A DNA stretch of 64,000 nucleotides from Aliishimia sp965656085. GTDB lineage: Bacteria; Pseudomonadota; Alphaproteobacteria; Rhodobacterales; Rhodobacteraceae. The stretch covers positions 95,695 to 159,694 of the forward strand of contig CBFHJA010000002.1 of assembly GCA_965656085.1 (NCBI GenBank), written 5' to 3'. The translations under genes and the position numbers were made by a program. The notes beneath the pieces were generated by a model. That model saw nothing but the letters and a program-made list of their open reading frames with translations. It searched no databases and was not told the origin of the DNA. Shown here piece by piece: positions 18,115-25,470 of the stretch (positions are counted from its first letter, which is position 1; every line of letters starts with the position of its first letter).

Positions 18115-18567
18115 ATGAGCAGCCAGACACAGATCCCCTCGCCGCCGACGACCTTGATCCTGATCGCCAATGACACGCGCGCCTCGGTCCTGTTCAACTC
18201 CGGGCCGGGGCAGGGGTTGATGCTCAGCCGGCAGCGCCAGTGGCGCGCGCCAAAGCGCAGCGCCGGGCCCGGGACACAGAACGCAGCTTCCTATTTCGAC
18301 GACGTTATGACCCGCTCCCCGCGCTCAGAGAAAATCCGCGCCGCCGCCACGTTCGCGCAGAGCATCTGCACCTCCCTGTGGCGCGATCTGGACAGCGGCC
18401 TGTTCGACCGTCTGGTGATCTTCGCCAACATGTCGATGCTGCACAACCTGCGCGCCGCGCTCGATCCGGCCCTGCACAGCGTTCTGGCGGGCGTGGTCGC
18501 CAAGGACCTGACCGGTGAGACCCTCGACCGGATCGAGAGCGAAGTCGGGCGCATCCTCGAAATCTGA
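18115..18567 (+). CDS. Host attachment protein family (PF10116 / baeRF-like)
   Basis: 150 residues. The start TTLILIANDTRASVLFNSGPG, the FDDVMTRSPRSEKIRAAATFAQSICTSLW stretch in the centre (only partly conserved), RLVIFANMSMLHNLRAAL and VAKDLTGETLDRIES fit the family annotated as 'protein required for attachment to host cells'. These proteins resemble eRF1/archaeal release-factor domains (baeRF), and their role in free-living bacteria is unclear. It is transcribed away from the hybrid kinase and shares an intergenic region with a perfect FNR box, which fits a low-oxygen or stress role. Confidence 0.8.
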   Translation: MSSQTQIPSPPTTLILIANDTRASVLFNSGPGQGLMLSRQRQWRAPKRSAGPGTQNAASYFDDVMTRSPRSEKIRAAATFAQSICTSLWRDLDSGLFDRLVIFANMSMLHNLRAALDPALHSVLAGVVAKDLTGETLDRIESEVGRILEI

Positions 18568-18586
18568 CGCGCTGGCGTTTTGTAGA

Positions 18587-18637
18587 GTGGGCAATTTGCC
18601 CACCAATGCCGCCCTCACCAGATGGGCAGATTGCCCA
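18587..18637. repeat. Two GTGGGCA-TTGCCCAC palindromes in tandem
   Basis: GTGGGCAATTTGCCCAC (18587-18603) and TGGGCAGATTGCCCA (18623-18637) lie 20 bp apart between the convergent host-attachment and protease genes. They share the motif found at 13819 and 57457. Confidence 0.75.
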
Positions 18638-18657
18638 CCGGACGTGCGGCGACCGGG

Positions 18658-19803
18658 TCAGGCCGACCGCGCGGCCGGGTCATGGCGCAACATATCCGCC
18701 ATGCGGAGATATCTGGTCAGATCCGACAAGGTGATCACGCCCATAAGCGCATGGTCCGACACCACGAGATATTTGCGCTGCCCGGTCTTGCCGATGCGGG
18801 TCATCAGGTCCTGCATCGGCAGATCGGGAGAAATGGTCTCCGTCTCCTTCAGCCCCGCATAGACATCGCCCACCCGCGTGGTGGCCCAGTTTTCCTTGTC
18901 GATCCCCACGATCAGGTGGCGGTCGATATGCCCGAGCAACACGCCGTCCTCCACCACCGGGACAAAGGTGATCTGCCGCTTGAGCAGCACGTCGTTGATG
19001 AAGCTCTCGACGGTCATGTCCGGGCCCACCGTCACTGGGTCGCGTGTCATCAGCTTGGCAACACTCTGGCCGTCGAACACGGTCTGGGCGAGTTGGTTCT
19101 GATAGGACGCCCGCGCCGAGGCCAGCACGAAGAGGCCGATCATCACGTACCACATGCCAGCCACCACGCCGCCCTGAAACAAGGACATCACGCCGATCAG
19201 GATCAAAAAGCCCGCGAAGACCGATCCCGATTTCGCCGCCGTCTCGGTGGCCGCGAGGATATCGCCGGACCGGCTCCAGAGCCACGCCCGCAACACCCGG
19301 CCCCCGTCCAGCGGAAAGGCCGGGACCAGATTGAACACCGCGAGGATGAAATTGATCAGCGCCAGATAGGCCAGCACCTCCGTGACCGGCGGCGCGGCCA
19401 AAAGCAGCGAGACCTGTGCCGCGACCCAGAAGCCTGCCGCGAGTGCAAAGCTCATCGCCGGGCCCGCCAGTGCGACCCAGAACTCGACAGCCGCCGACTC
19501 CGGCTCGCGTTCCAGCTCCGCAACGCCGCCGAAGATGAACAAGGTGATCCCCTTGATCGTGATCCCATAGCGCCGGGCGACGACCGAGTGGGCCATCTCA
19601 TGCAGCAGCAAGGAGCCGAAAAAGCACAGCATCGCCACCAGCGCCATCAGCAAATATGTCTGCGGGGTCAGGCCCGCCACGGTCTGGGGGAAATACTCGC
19701 GCGACAGCCCCCACGTGATCAGGGCCGCGATCAAGGCCCAGCTTGGATCGAGTTTGACGTCGAACCCCCACAGGGAAAAGATCTTCACGGAATTTGCGAA
19801 CAT
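18658..19803 (-). CDS. Site-2 protease (M50B) with C-terminal CBS pair
   Basis: 381 residues from ATG at 19803, preceded by GGAGGGGG at 8-nt spacing; an ATG at 19851 is a less likely start. The membrane metalloprotease core has the zinc motif HEMAH and the second motif NLVPAFPLDGGR (third zinc ligand Asp), spread over about six transmembrane helices. The C-terminal ~130 residues hold two CBS domains (VAKLMTRDPVTV and VGDVYAGLKE onwards), as in SpoIVFB-like group III site-2 proteases, where CBS domains bind adenine nucleotides. The substrate is unknown; an anti-sigma factor or membrane-bound regulator is plausible. A near-perfect FNR box lies upstream. Confidence 0.93.
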   Translation of the reverse strand: MFANSVKIFSLWGFDVKLDPSWALIAALITWGLSREYFPQTVAGLTPQTYLLMALVAMLCFFGSLLLHEMAHSVVARRYGITIKGITLFIFGGVAELEREPESAAVEFWVALAGPAMSFALAAGFWVAAQVSLLLAAPPVTEVLAYLALINFILAVFNLVPAFPLDGGRVLRAWLWSRSGDILAATETAAKSGSVFAGFLILIGVMSLFQGGVVAGMWYVMIGLFVLASARASYQNQLAQTVFDGQSVAKLMTRDPVTVGPDMTVESFINDVLLKRQITFVPVVEDGVLLGHIDRHLIVGIDKENWATTRVGDVYAGLKETETISPDLPMQDLMTRIGKTGQRKYLVVSDHALMGVITLSDLTRYLRMADMLRHDPAARSA

Positions 19804-19950
19804 TCTAACACCCCCTCCATTTTTCGGCGCTGGGCGGTTCATCTCAGGCAAGTCATCGCGGACCGCGTTCGTGCCGTGCGGCAGCGGGGTGCGATACAGC
19901 CCGAACGCAAGGCGTTTCCGAATACCATAGCCCGTTGCAAGAGGGGCAAA

Positions 19951-19964
19951 TTGAGGGAGATCAA
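19951..19964. promoter_or_regulatory. FNR/FixK-type box between protease and exchanger genes
   Basis: TTGAG-GGAG-ATCAA has a single mismatch to TTGAT-N4-ATCAA. Its position allows activation of the minus-strand protease gene. For the plus-strand exchanger it would sit too close to the ATG at 19997 for classical activation. Confidence 0.65.
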
Positions 19965-19996
19965 ATCTCTACAGGGCGCGGGTGGTAAGGGCAGGC

Positions 19997-21034
19997 ATGG
20001 ATTTGCCCGCCACATCTCTGCCGATCAGCCTGACCCTCTTTGGAGTCAGCGCGGCGCTGGTCTGGGTCGCGGGCGCACGGCTCGCCTATCTTGCCGACGC
20101 CTTCGCCGAGCGCTTTTCGCTCGCGAAATCCCTTGTCGGGCTGCTGCTCCTGTCGGTCGCCACATCGCTCCCGGAGATCGCCACAACGCTGTCCGCCGCC
20201 GTCAGCCAAGCGCGCGATCTGGTCCTCAACAACCTCTTCGGCGGCATCGCGCTTCAGACAGCGATCCTCGCGATGTCCGATTTCTGGGCCCGGGGCGCGA
20301 TCACCAACTACCCGCGCAAGGCCAATCACGCGCTTGAGGCCACGCTTCTGGTCCTGCTGCTCTCCATGACGCTCATCCTTGTCGATCTGGGGCAGACCGT
20401 GGTGATCTTTGGCGTCGGCGCCGGGACCGTTCTGATCGCGCTGTCCTATGTCGGCGCGGTCTGGCTGCTGCGCCGCTATGACGGCTCGAACGACTGGATT
20501 CCCATTGATCTGCCCAATCCCGACCCGCTGCCCTTTCCCGCCCCCACCGGGCTGTCGGGTCTGAGTTCCGGCGCCATGAAGAGCCAGATCGCTCTGGCCT
20601 GTGCGGCGATTCTCGTCTTCGGGTTGCTTCTGGTCCTCTTTGCGGAGCGCATCGCGGTGCAAACCGGGCTCGGGTCGAGCTTCATCGGCGTGACCCTGCT
20701 CGCGGGCGCCACCTCGCTGCCGGAACTCACCACGAGCATCATGGCGGTGCGGATCGGGGCCTATACGATGGCGATCTCGAACATTTTCGGGAGTAATCTC
20801 ATCATGATCGTGCTCGTCTTCCCGGCCGATCTGCTCTATCGCGCCGGGCCGATCCTGCAAGACACCTCGCGCACTGTCTCTTTGTCGCTGGCCTTCGGGA
20901 TCGCGGTGACGGCGATCTTCCTGACCGGGCTCATCGTGCGCCGCAAGCCCCGGCTGGGGCGGTTCGGGCTCGATTCAGTGCTCGTGCTCGCGGTGTTCGT
21001 GTCGAGCCTGCTGGCCTACTATCTGGTGCGCTAG
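19997..21034 (+). CDS. Ca2+/Na+ antiporter-like membrane protein (CaCA superfamily)
   Basis: 345 residues from ATG at 19997, with GTAAGGGCAGGC before it. Two homologous halves of about five transmembrane helices are separated by a hydrophilic loop (about residues 165-190). Each half contains the alpha-repeat of sodium/calcium exchangers: LLLLSVATSLPEIATTL in the first and VTLLAGATSLPELTTSI in the second, each with the essential Glu. NNLFGG and SNIFGSNLI follow the repeats. It probably exchanges a divalent cation for Na+ or H+ across the inner membrane; ion specificity cannot be read from sequence. Confidence 0.92.
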   Translation: MDLPATSLPISLTLFGVSAALVWVAGARLAYLADAFAERFSLAKSLVGLLLLSVATSLPEIATTLSAAVSQARDLVLNNLFGGIALQTAILAMSDFWARGAITNYPRKANHALEATLLVLLLSMTLILVDLGQTVVIFGVGAGTVLIALSYVGAVWLLRRYDGSNDWIPIDLPNPDPLPFPAPTGLSGLSSGAMKSQIALACAAILVFGLLLVLFAERIAVQTGLGSSFIGVTLLAGATSLPELTTSIMAVRIGAYTMAISNIFGSNLIMIVLVFPADLLYRAGPILQDTSRTVSLSLAFGIAVTAIFLTGLIVRRKPRLGRFGLDSVLVLAVFVSSLLAYYLVR

Positions 21035-21133
21035 AGCGCGTCGCGTTCATTCGCATTCACGCAACACCCTCTAATTTATTGATTTCGCATGTCGAAGAGC
21101 TGAAAACTGCAGACCACTTTTCAGCGACATGCT

Positions 21134-22087
21134 CTAGGCTCTGCTCATCACGCAGAGCATCTCGAAGAGGATCGACACGCCGAGAAACGCGGTGTTGCCG
21201 GACGCATCGAAGGGCGGGGAGACCTCCACCAGATCGGCGCCGGCGATCTGCACGCCCTGTAGGAGCCGGGCGACTTGGAGGGCCTGAAACGCCGTCGGCC
21301 CGCCCACTTCCGGGGTGCCGGTTCCCGGCGCATAGGCCGGGTCGACGAAGTCGATATCGTAGGACACATAGGTCGGCGCGATGCCCACGATCTCCCGGGC
21401 CTCTGCCATCACATCCTCGGGGCCGCGCGCGAAGAATTCCTCGATGGGAATGATGCGGATGCCCACCGAGGCCGCGAAATCGCGGTCTTCCATGTCGTAG
21501 GTCGTGCCGCGGATGCCGATCTGGATCACGCGTTTGGGGTCCAGAAGGCCTTCCTCCACGGCGCGGCGGAACGGGGTGCCGTGGGTGTAGAGAGTGCCGC
21601 CGAAATAGCTGTCGAAGAGGTCGGTGTGGCTGTCGAAATGGATCATGCCGAGGGGGGCGTCCGTCGCGAGCGCGCGCAGGATCGGCAAGGAGGACAGGTG
21701 ATCGCCCCCGGCGGTGAGCGGCCGTATCCCGGCGGCCATGACGCGCTCGTAGAACGTGGTGATCCGGGCCATCGAATCGAGGATATCGGCAGGGTTCGGC
21801 GGCACATCGCCCAGATCGGCGCAATTCACCGCTTCGAAGGGCCGCACGCCGGTCGCGCCGTTCTGCGCGCGGATCATCGTGGAGGCGTCGCGCAACTGGC
21901 GGGGGCCGTGGCGCGGGCCGGGGCGGTTGGTGGTGCCGCTGTCCCATGGCACGCCGATGAGGCCGATATCGACCTCCGACAGGCGCGGATGGTCAAGGTC
22001 CACATGCGGCAAGCGCATGAAGGTCGGCACTCCGGCAAAGCGCGGCAGATCGAAGCCGGAGACCGGGTGAAAGAACGGATCACTCAT
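21134..22087 (-). CDS. Ureohydrolase family enzyme (agmatinase/guanidino-acid hydrolase-like)
   Basis: 317 residues from ATG at 22087 (MSDPFFHPVSGFDLPRFAG), overlapping the deaminase stop (ATGA). The manganese ligands of the arginase/agmatinase fold are all present: GGDHLSSLP, DSHTDLFD and SYDIDFVDPAYAPGTGTPE. It should hydrolyse a guanidino compound to urea plus an amine, but agmatine, guanidinobutyrate, guanidinopropionate or guanidine itself cannot be separated by eye. The neighbouring cytosine deaminase and DUF1989 genes in one overlapping set suggest a pathway for scavenging nitrogen-rich small molecules. Confidence 0.92.
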   Translation of the reverse strand: MSDPFFHPVSGFDLPRFAGVPTFMRLPHVDLDHPRLSEVDIGLIGVPWDSGTTNRPGPRHGPRQLRDASTMIRAQNGATGVRPFEAVNCADLGDVPPNPADILDSMARITTFYERVMAAGIRPLTAGGDHLSSLPILRALATDAPLGMIHFDSHTDLFDSYFGGTLYTHGTPFRRAVEEGLLDPKRVIQIGIRGTTYDMEDRDFAASVGIRIIPIEEFFARGPEDVMAEAREIVGIAPTYVSYDIDFVDPAYAPGTGTPEVGGPTAFQALQVARLLQGVQIAGADLVEVSPPFDASGNTAFLGVSILFEMLCVMSRA

Positions 22088-22530
22088 TCGGCGATGTCCT
22101 CGGCCCAAAGCTCCGGCTTCTCGTCGATGAAGCGCTTCATCAGTGCGACGCAGTCCGGGTCCTCGGCGATCACCACTTCGACGCCGCGCGAACGCAGGAA
22201 TGCCTCGTTGCCGCCGAAATTCGTTGCATCGCCGATCACCACGCGCGGGATGCCGAATTGCACGATGGTGCCGGAGCACATCATGCAGGGGCTGAGCGAG
22301 GTGTAGAGCGTGGTGTCGCGATAGGTCTTCTGCCGCCCGGCCTTGCGCAGCGCGTCCATCTCGCCATGGGCAATCGGGTCGCCGCCCTGCACGCGTTGAT
22401 TGCGGCCTTGGCTCACCACCGCGCCGCCGCGCGCGAGCACCGAGCCGATGGGGCAGCCGCCCTCGTCGAAGCCCGCCTTGGCCTCTTCATAGGCGATGCG
22501 GAGCAGGCGTGTGTCGTCCTCTGTCATCAC
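22084..22530 (-). CDS. Cytosine deaminase of the fungal Fcy1 type (CDA superfamily)
   Basis: 148 residues. The zinc site is complete: His55 and catalytic Glu57 in AHGEMDAL, Cys82 and Cys85 in SPCMMCSG. The flanking sequence strongly recalls yeast Fcy1: EGGCPIGSVLARGG, YRDTTLYTSLSPCMMC, FGIPRVVIGDATNFGG and the C-terminal FIDEKPELWAEDIAE, whose equivalent contacts the pyrimidine in Fcy1. This makes cytosine (or a related base or creatinine-like ring) more likely than tRNA adenosine. The gene is translationally coupled to the ureohydrolase and lies about 120 bp after the DUF1989 gene on the same strand. Confidence 0.87.
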   Translation of the reverse strand: MMTEDDTRLLRIAYEEAKAGFDEGGCPIGSVLARGGAVVSQGRNQRVQGGDPIAHGEMDALRKAGRQKTYRDTTLYTSLSPCMMCSGTIVQFGIPRVVIGDATNFGGNEAFLRSRGVEVVIAEDPDCVALMKRFIDEKPELWAEDIAE

Positions 22531-22650
22531 GCGGACACCTCAGCGTTGGGCACGGCGCATCGAACAGGAAAGGGGCCCGATACGCGGCGAGCATGCACCG
22601 GGCGCCACCCGTGTGTCCATACGGTCCGCGATCCCGCCACGCGTCGCGTG

Positions 22651-23340
22651 CTACTGCCCCGCACTGGCCTGCGCGACCTGATCCGTCACGTCAAACTGCA
22701 GGATGTCCGGCGCGGTGTTCTCGCCATTGACCGGCGTGAGATCCTGCGGGCAGGCGGACATCACGGCAATCACGTCTGCCTCGGCGCGCAAGCACACCCG
22801 GTCGCCGGGTTTCGACACCGGCGGCGCGAAGCGGGTGCTGCCATCCGCGCCGATGGGCACATTCATCCAGATGTTGAAGGGCGCGGGGACAAGCGGCGCT
22901 TCGAGCCCGATGGCCGTGAGCGCCATGCAGAGATTGTCGGCGCAGTTGTCGTGGTATTCGGTGCAGCCAAGCTCGCGATAGCGCGCCGCGTCGCAGGAGG
23001 CGATGACCGTATCATGCACGCCCGGCGAGGTGTCTTCGGTGAGCGTGAAAAGCGCCCGCCGCCGGGTCGTGACCAGCGGATCGCCGACCTTTGGGAAGAT
23101 CGAGCCCAGCGTGGTGTGCAGATGGGCCATGGACAGGTATTCGGAGAGATCGCCCGCCGCGAAGGCCCAGAAATCGCAGACCTGATGTCCGCTCGGGTTG
23201 ACGATGCGCAGCACCTGCCCCTTGCGCAGGCGCACGGCGCGCCCGCAGCGTGCCGCGATGGTGTAAAGCTGTCCCGGCGCGGCGGTGCCGTCCGGTGAAA
23301 TCGCCAGTTCCAGCGTGCGGTTGGTGCTTTCGGAGATCAT
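22651..23340 (-). CDS. DUF1989 (urea carboxylase-associated) family protein
   Basis: 229 residues. The conserved landmarks of DUF1989 are present: VLRIVNPSGHQVCDFWAF, DTSPGVHDTVIASCD, the Cys-rich GCTEYHDNCADNLCMAL, and PFNIWMNVPIG. Members are found next to urea carboxylase, ABC transporters for urea-like compounds and guanidine-related genes; biochemical roles are poorly defined. Here it leads a minus-strand set with the Fcy1-type deaminase and the ureohydrolase, which again points to breakdown of guanidino or ureido compounds. Confidence 0.87.
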   Translation of the reverse strand: MISESTNRTLELAISPDGTAAPGQLYTIAARCGRAVRLRKGQVLRIVNPSGHQVCDFWAFAAGDLSEYLSMAHLHTTLGSIFPKVGDPLVTTRRRALFTLTEDTSPGVHDTVIASCDAARYRELGCTEYHDNCADNLCMALTAIGLEAPLVPAPFNIWMNVPIGADGSTRFAPPVSKPGDRVCLRAEADVIAVMSACPQDLTPVNGENTAPDILQFDVTDQVAQASAGQ

Positions 23341-23444
23341 CGCACTCCTTCCTTCAAAGTCGTTTGTCCCAATTGACCGGAACTAAATCATCAGAAAAAT
23401 CAAAAACCTATCAGAAAATTTCCCCCTCTGCGCCGGATTTCTAT

Positions 23445-23469
23445 GGAACGATGCAGACAGGCACCCGTT
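23445..23469 (+). promoter_or_regulatory. EcfG-type (general stress response) promoter
   Basis: GGAAC (23445-23449) and CGTT (23466-23469) are separated by 16 bp, the consensus layout of alphaproteobacterial EcfG/SigT promoters. The ATG of the next gene lies 34 bp downstream, with AAGGAG before it. Confidence 0.75.
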
Positions 23470-23503
23470 GAGTCCCTGAACGACAACGAAAGGAGTTATC
23501 GTT

Positions 23504-24001
23504 ATGGAACGCAAGACATTGATGACAACAACTGCAGCCGCTCTGATCGCCGCACCGACCCTTCTGGTCGCTGACATTCCGGCACCGGCCGCAGCCGAAT
23601 CCTCGCCGAACCCCGCAGACGACGTCCGCGTGGAAGAAAACACGGCGAGCTACGACGGGGCCGACAGCGGCACGCCAATGATCGAGAACTCGGGCATGAA
23701 CAAAGACGTTTACAGCGCAGTTCTCGATGCGAGTGGCAGCACATTCGCAACTGTGGATGGTGACACGATCGGCGTCATTGAGAACGTGACCGTTGACAAC
23801 CAAGGCAACGCGGAACTTATCGTTGACATCGCCGACGACGCCACGATTGAAGCCGACGTGCTGGTTGTGGAAGTCGAGCAAGGCAAGGTGTCCATGGTAA
23901 ATGACGCCCTCTTGCTGGAAACGTCCCTGGGTGAACTGCGCACCGCCGCAAGCACCGACGCCGGACGTCACCCTGACGGCCGTGTAGAGATCACGTTCTA
24001 A
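23504..24001 (+). CDS. Exported small protein with PRC-barrel-like region
   Basis: 165 residues. A probable Sec signal peptide occupies about residues 1-32 (TTTAAALIAAPTLLVADIPAPAAA), giving a mature acidic periplasmic protein. Residues ~65-140 alternate strands and turns in a way that recalls PRC-barrel domains (YSAVLDASGSTFATVDGDTI, then IGVIENVTVDNQG). Its promoter matches the EcfG consensus, so it probably belongs to the general stress response. Monocistronic, with a terminator 40 bp after the stop. The molecular role is unknown. Confidence 0.75.
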   Translation: MERKTLMTTTAAALIAAPTLLVADIPAPAAAESSPNPADDVRVEENTASYDGADSGTPMIENSGMNKDVYSAVLDASGSTFATVDGDTIGVIENVTVDNQGNAELIVDIADDATIEADVLVVEVEQGKVSMVNDALLLETSLGELRTAASTDAGRHPDGRVEITF

Positions 24002-24041
24002 GCACGCATCTCGCAAACGGTCCGAGTGACCGACAGGAAGG

Positions 24042-24073
24042 CCCCGCCGCCCCACCCGGGTGGCGGGGTTTTC
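24042..24073 (+). terminator. Rho-independent terminator of the stress-regulated exported protein
   Basis: CCCCGCC...GGCGGGG closes a GC-rich hairpin with an inner CCACCCGGGTGG, followed by TTTTCG. Confidence 0.85.
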
Positions 24074-24118
24074 GTATGTGCGGGACCTTTTCGGCTTGCG
24101 CCGCAAGCGGCGGGTCCG

Positions 24119-24132
24119 TTGATATTCGTCAA
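24119..24132 (+). promoter_or_regulatory. FNR/FixK-type box upstream of the HhH protein gene
   Basis: TTGAT-ATTC-GTCAA has one mismatch to consensus. Activation at -41.5 would give a start near 24167, 33 nt before the ATG at 24200. Confidence 0.7.
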
Positions 24133-24199
24133 TGCGGGCGCGGCTTGGCCGGGGCACCCTGCCCGCATGGGACACCTCAGGTGCCAAGAGGAGCCTGCC

Positions 24200-25090
24200 A
24201 TGGATCAGGCCAAGCCGCCCCGTGCGCAGAACCACCAGATCGCGACGCGTTTGCGCAGTTTCGCCGAGTTGCTCGCCGCGCAGGGCGAGGACGGCTTCCG
24301 TGTGCGTGCCTACCGTGCGGCAGCGGACCGGATCGACACGCTGGACCAGCCGCTGCGGGCGATCCATCAGGAGGGCGGCTCTGCTGCGTTGATCGCGCTT
24401 CCGACCATCGGGGAGGGCATTGCTGCCGCGATTGTCGAGATGCTGTCGACCGGGCGCTGGGCGCAACTGGAGCGGCTTCGCGGCGATACGACCGCCGAGG
24501 CGCTGTTCCAGACGCTGCCCGGGGTCGGGCCGACGCTGGCGGACCGCTTTGCCACTCTGCTCGACGCGCAGACGCTGGAGGAGCTCGAAACGCTGCTGCG
24601 CAATCCGCAGATGTCCGTGCCGGGCGTGGGCGCGGGCCGCAGGCAGGCGATCCTCGCAGCGCTGGAGCAACGGCTCGCTCCGATGCGCCGCGCCGCCCGC
24701 GCCGGCGCTGCTCCGGGGCGCAAACCGCCGGTCTCGCTGTTGCTCGAAGCCGATGCGATCTACCGGCGCAAGGCGGATGCCGGTGCGTTGCGCCAGATCG
24801 CGCCGCGCCGGTTCAACCCGGACGGCACCGCGTGGCTGCCGATCCTGCATTTGCGGCGTGGCGACTGGCATCTGACATTGCTCTATTCCAACTCGGCGCG
24901 GGCGCATGAGCTTGGCAGGGTGCGCGATTGGGTGGTGGTGTATTTTCACCACGGGCTGGACCCCGAGGCGCAGTCCACGGTCGTGACCGAAACGCGCGGG
25001 CCCTTGAGCGGGCGGCGGGTCGTGCGGGGCCGGGAGGACGACTGTGCCGATCACTACGAGGCGCTGGACGAGGCGGTGAAGTCCGAGTGA
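24200..25090 (+). CDS. Helix-hairpin-helix protein resembling the N-terminal part of PolX
   Basis: 296 residues from ATG at 24200 with AGAGGAG upstream. Residues ~1-75 match the N-terminal helical domain of family-X polymerases (HQIATRLRSFAELLAAQGED, FRVRAYRAAADRI). Two HhH-type hairpins follow (LPTIGEGIAAAIVEML; LPGVGPTLADRFATLL; a third at VPGVGAGRRQAI). The catalytic Asp triad and the PHP domain of full PolX are absent; instead there is a ~120-residue tail with LLEADAIYRRKADAG and VRDWVVVYFHHG. It probably binds DNA without polymerising. An FNR-type box upstream suggests anaerobic induction. Confidence 0.8.
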   Translation: MDQAKPPRAQNHQIATRLRSFAELLAAQGEDGFRVRAYRAAADRIDTLDQPLRAIHQEGGSAALIALPTIGEGIAAAIVEMLSTGRWAQLERLRGDTTAEALFQTLPGVGPTLADRFATLLDAQTLEELETLLRNPQMSVPGVGAGRRQAILAALEQRLAPMRRAARAGAAPGRKPPVSLLLEADAIYRRKADAGALRQIAPRRFNPDGTAWLPILHLRRGDWHLTLLYSNSARAHELGRVRDWVVVYFHHGLDPEAQSTVVTETRGPLSGRRVVRGREDDCADHYEALDEAVKSE

Positions 25091-25470
25091 TCCCGCGCCG
25101 GGCGTCCCGCGCAAGGTGAGTCGCGCCCCCTGACGCGCCCTTGCCTCAGGGGTCGGACCGGAGTCTGACAGGACATGCGACACTATGCGTGCGGACAGAC
25201 GCGGGGAGGCTTGGCAGCCGTCGGACGAACTTGACACCGGGTAACAGCCGCGCTTGACACACAAGCCAATGAGTTTATTCGCTTTTGGCAACTTGACGCA
25301 GCGGAAGTTTACATCACAATTCCGTCAATCGAAAAATATTTCACAGAATATACCAGTGTTAACAGATAGATAATGGCCTGATTTACACCTCCCTCTTAAA
25401 AGCATTTACAGAGGGGGACAGCTGACAACCGGCATGAACGCCCTCGCTGACATGTATTCAGGAGGGCGTA
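25091..25470 (+). other. Long leader/promoter region of acs
   Basis: 380 bp with no credible gene. It is AT-richer than its surroundings and contains three TTGAC-type hexamers (about 25231, 25254 and 25293) that could be -35 elements, though matching -10 hexamers are not clear. A hairpin-like CCCTCT...AGAGGG lies about 60-80 bp before the acs ATG, which is preceded by AGGAGGGCGTA. acs genes are often under complex carbon-source control. Confidence 0.5.

Noticed and set aside
18622..20337. 571-codon plus-strand frame opposite the site-2 protease
   Set aside because: It runs over the protease gene and into the exchanger in another frame, with no family features.
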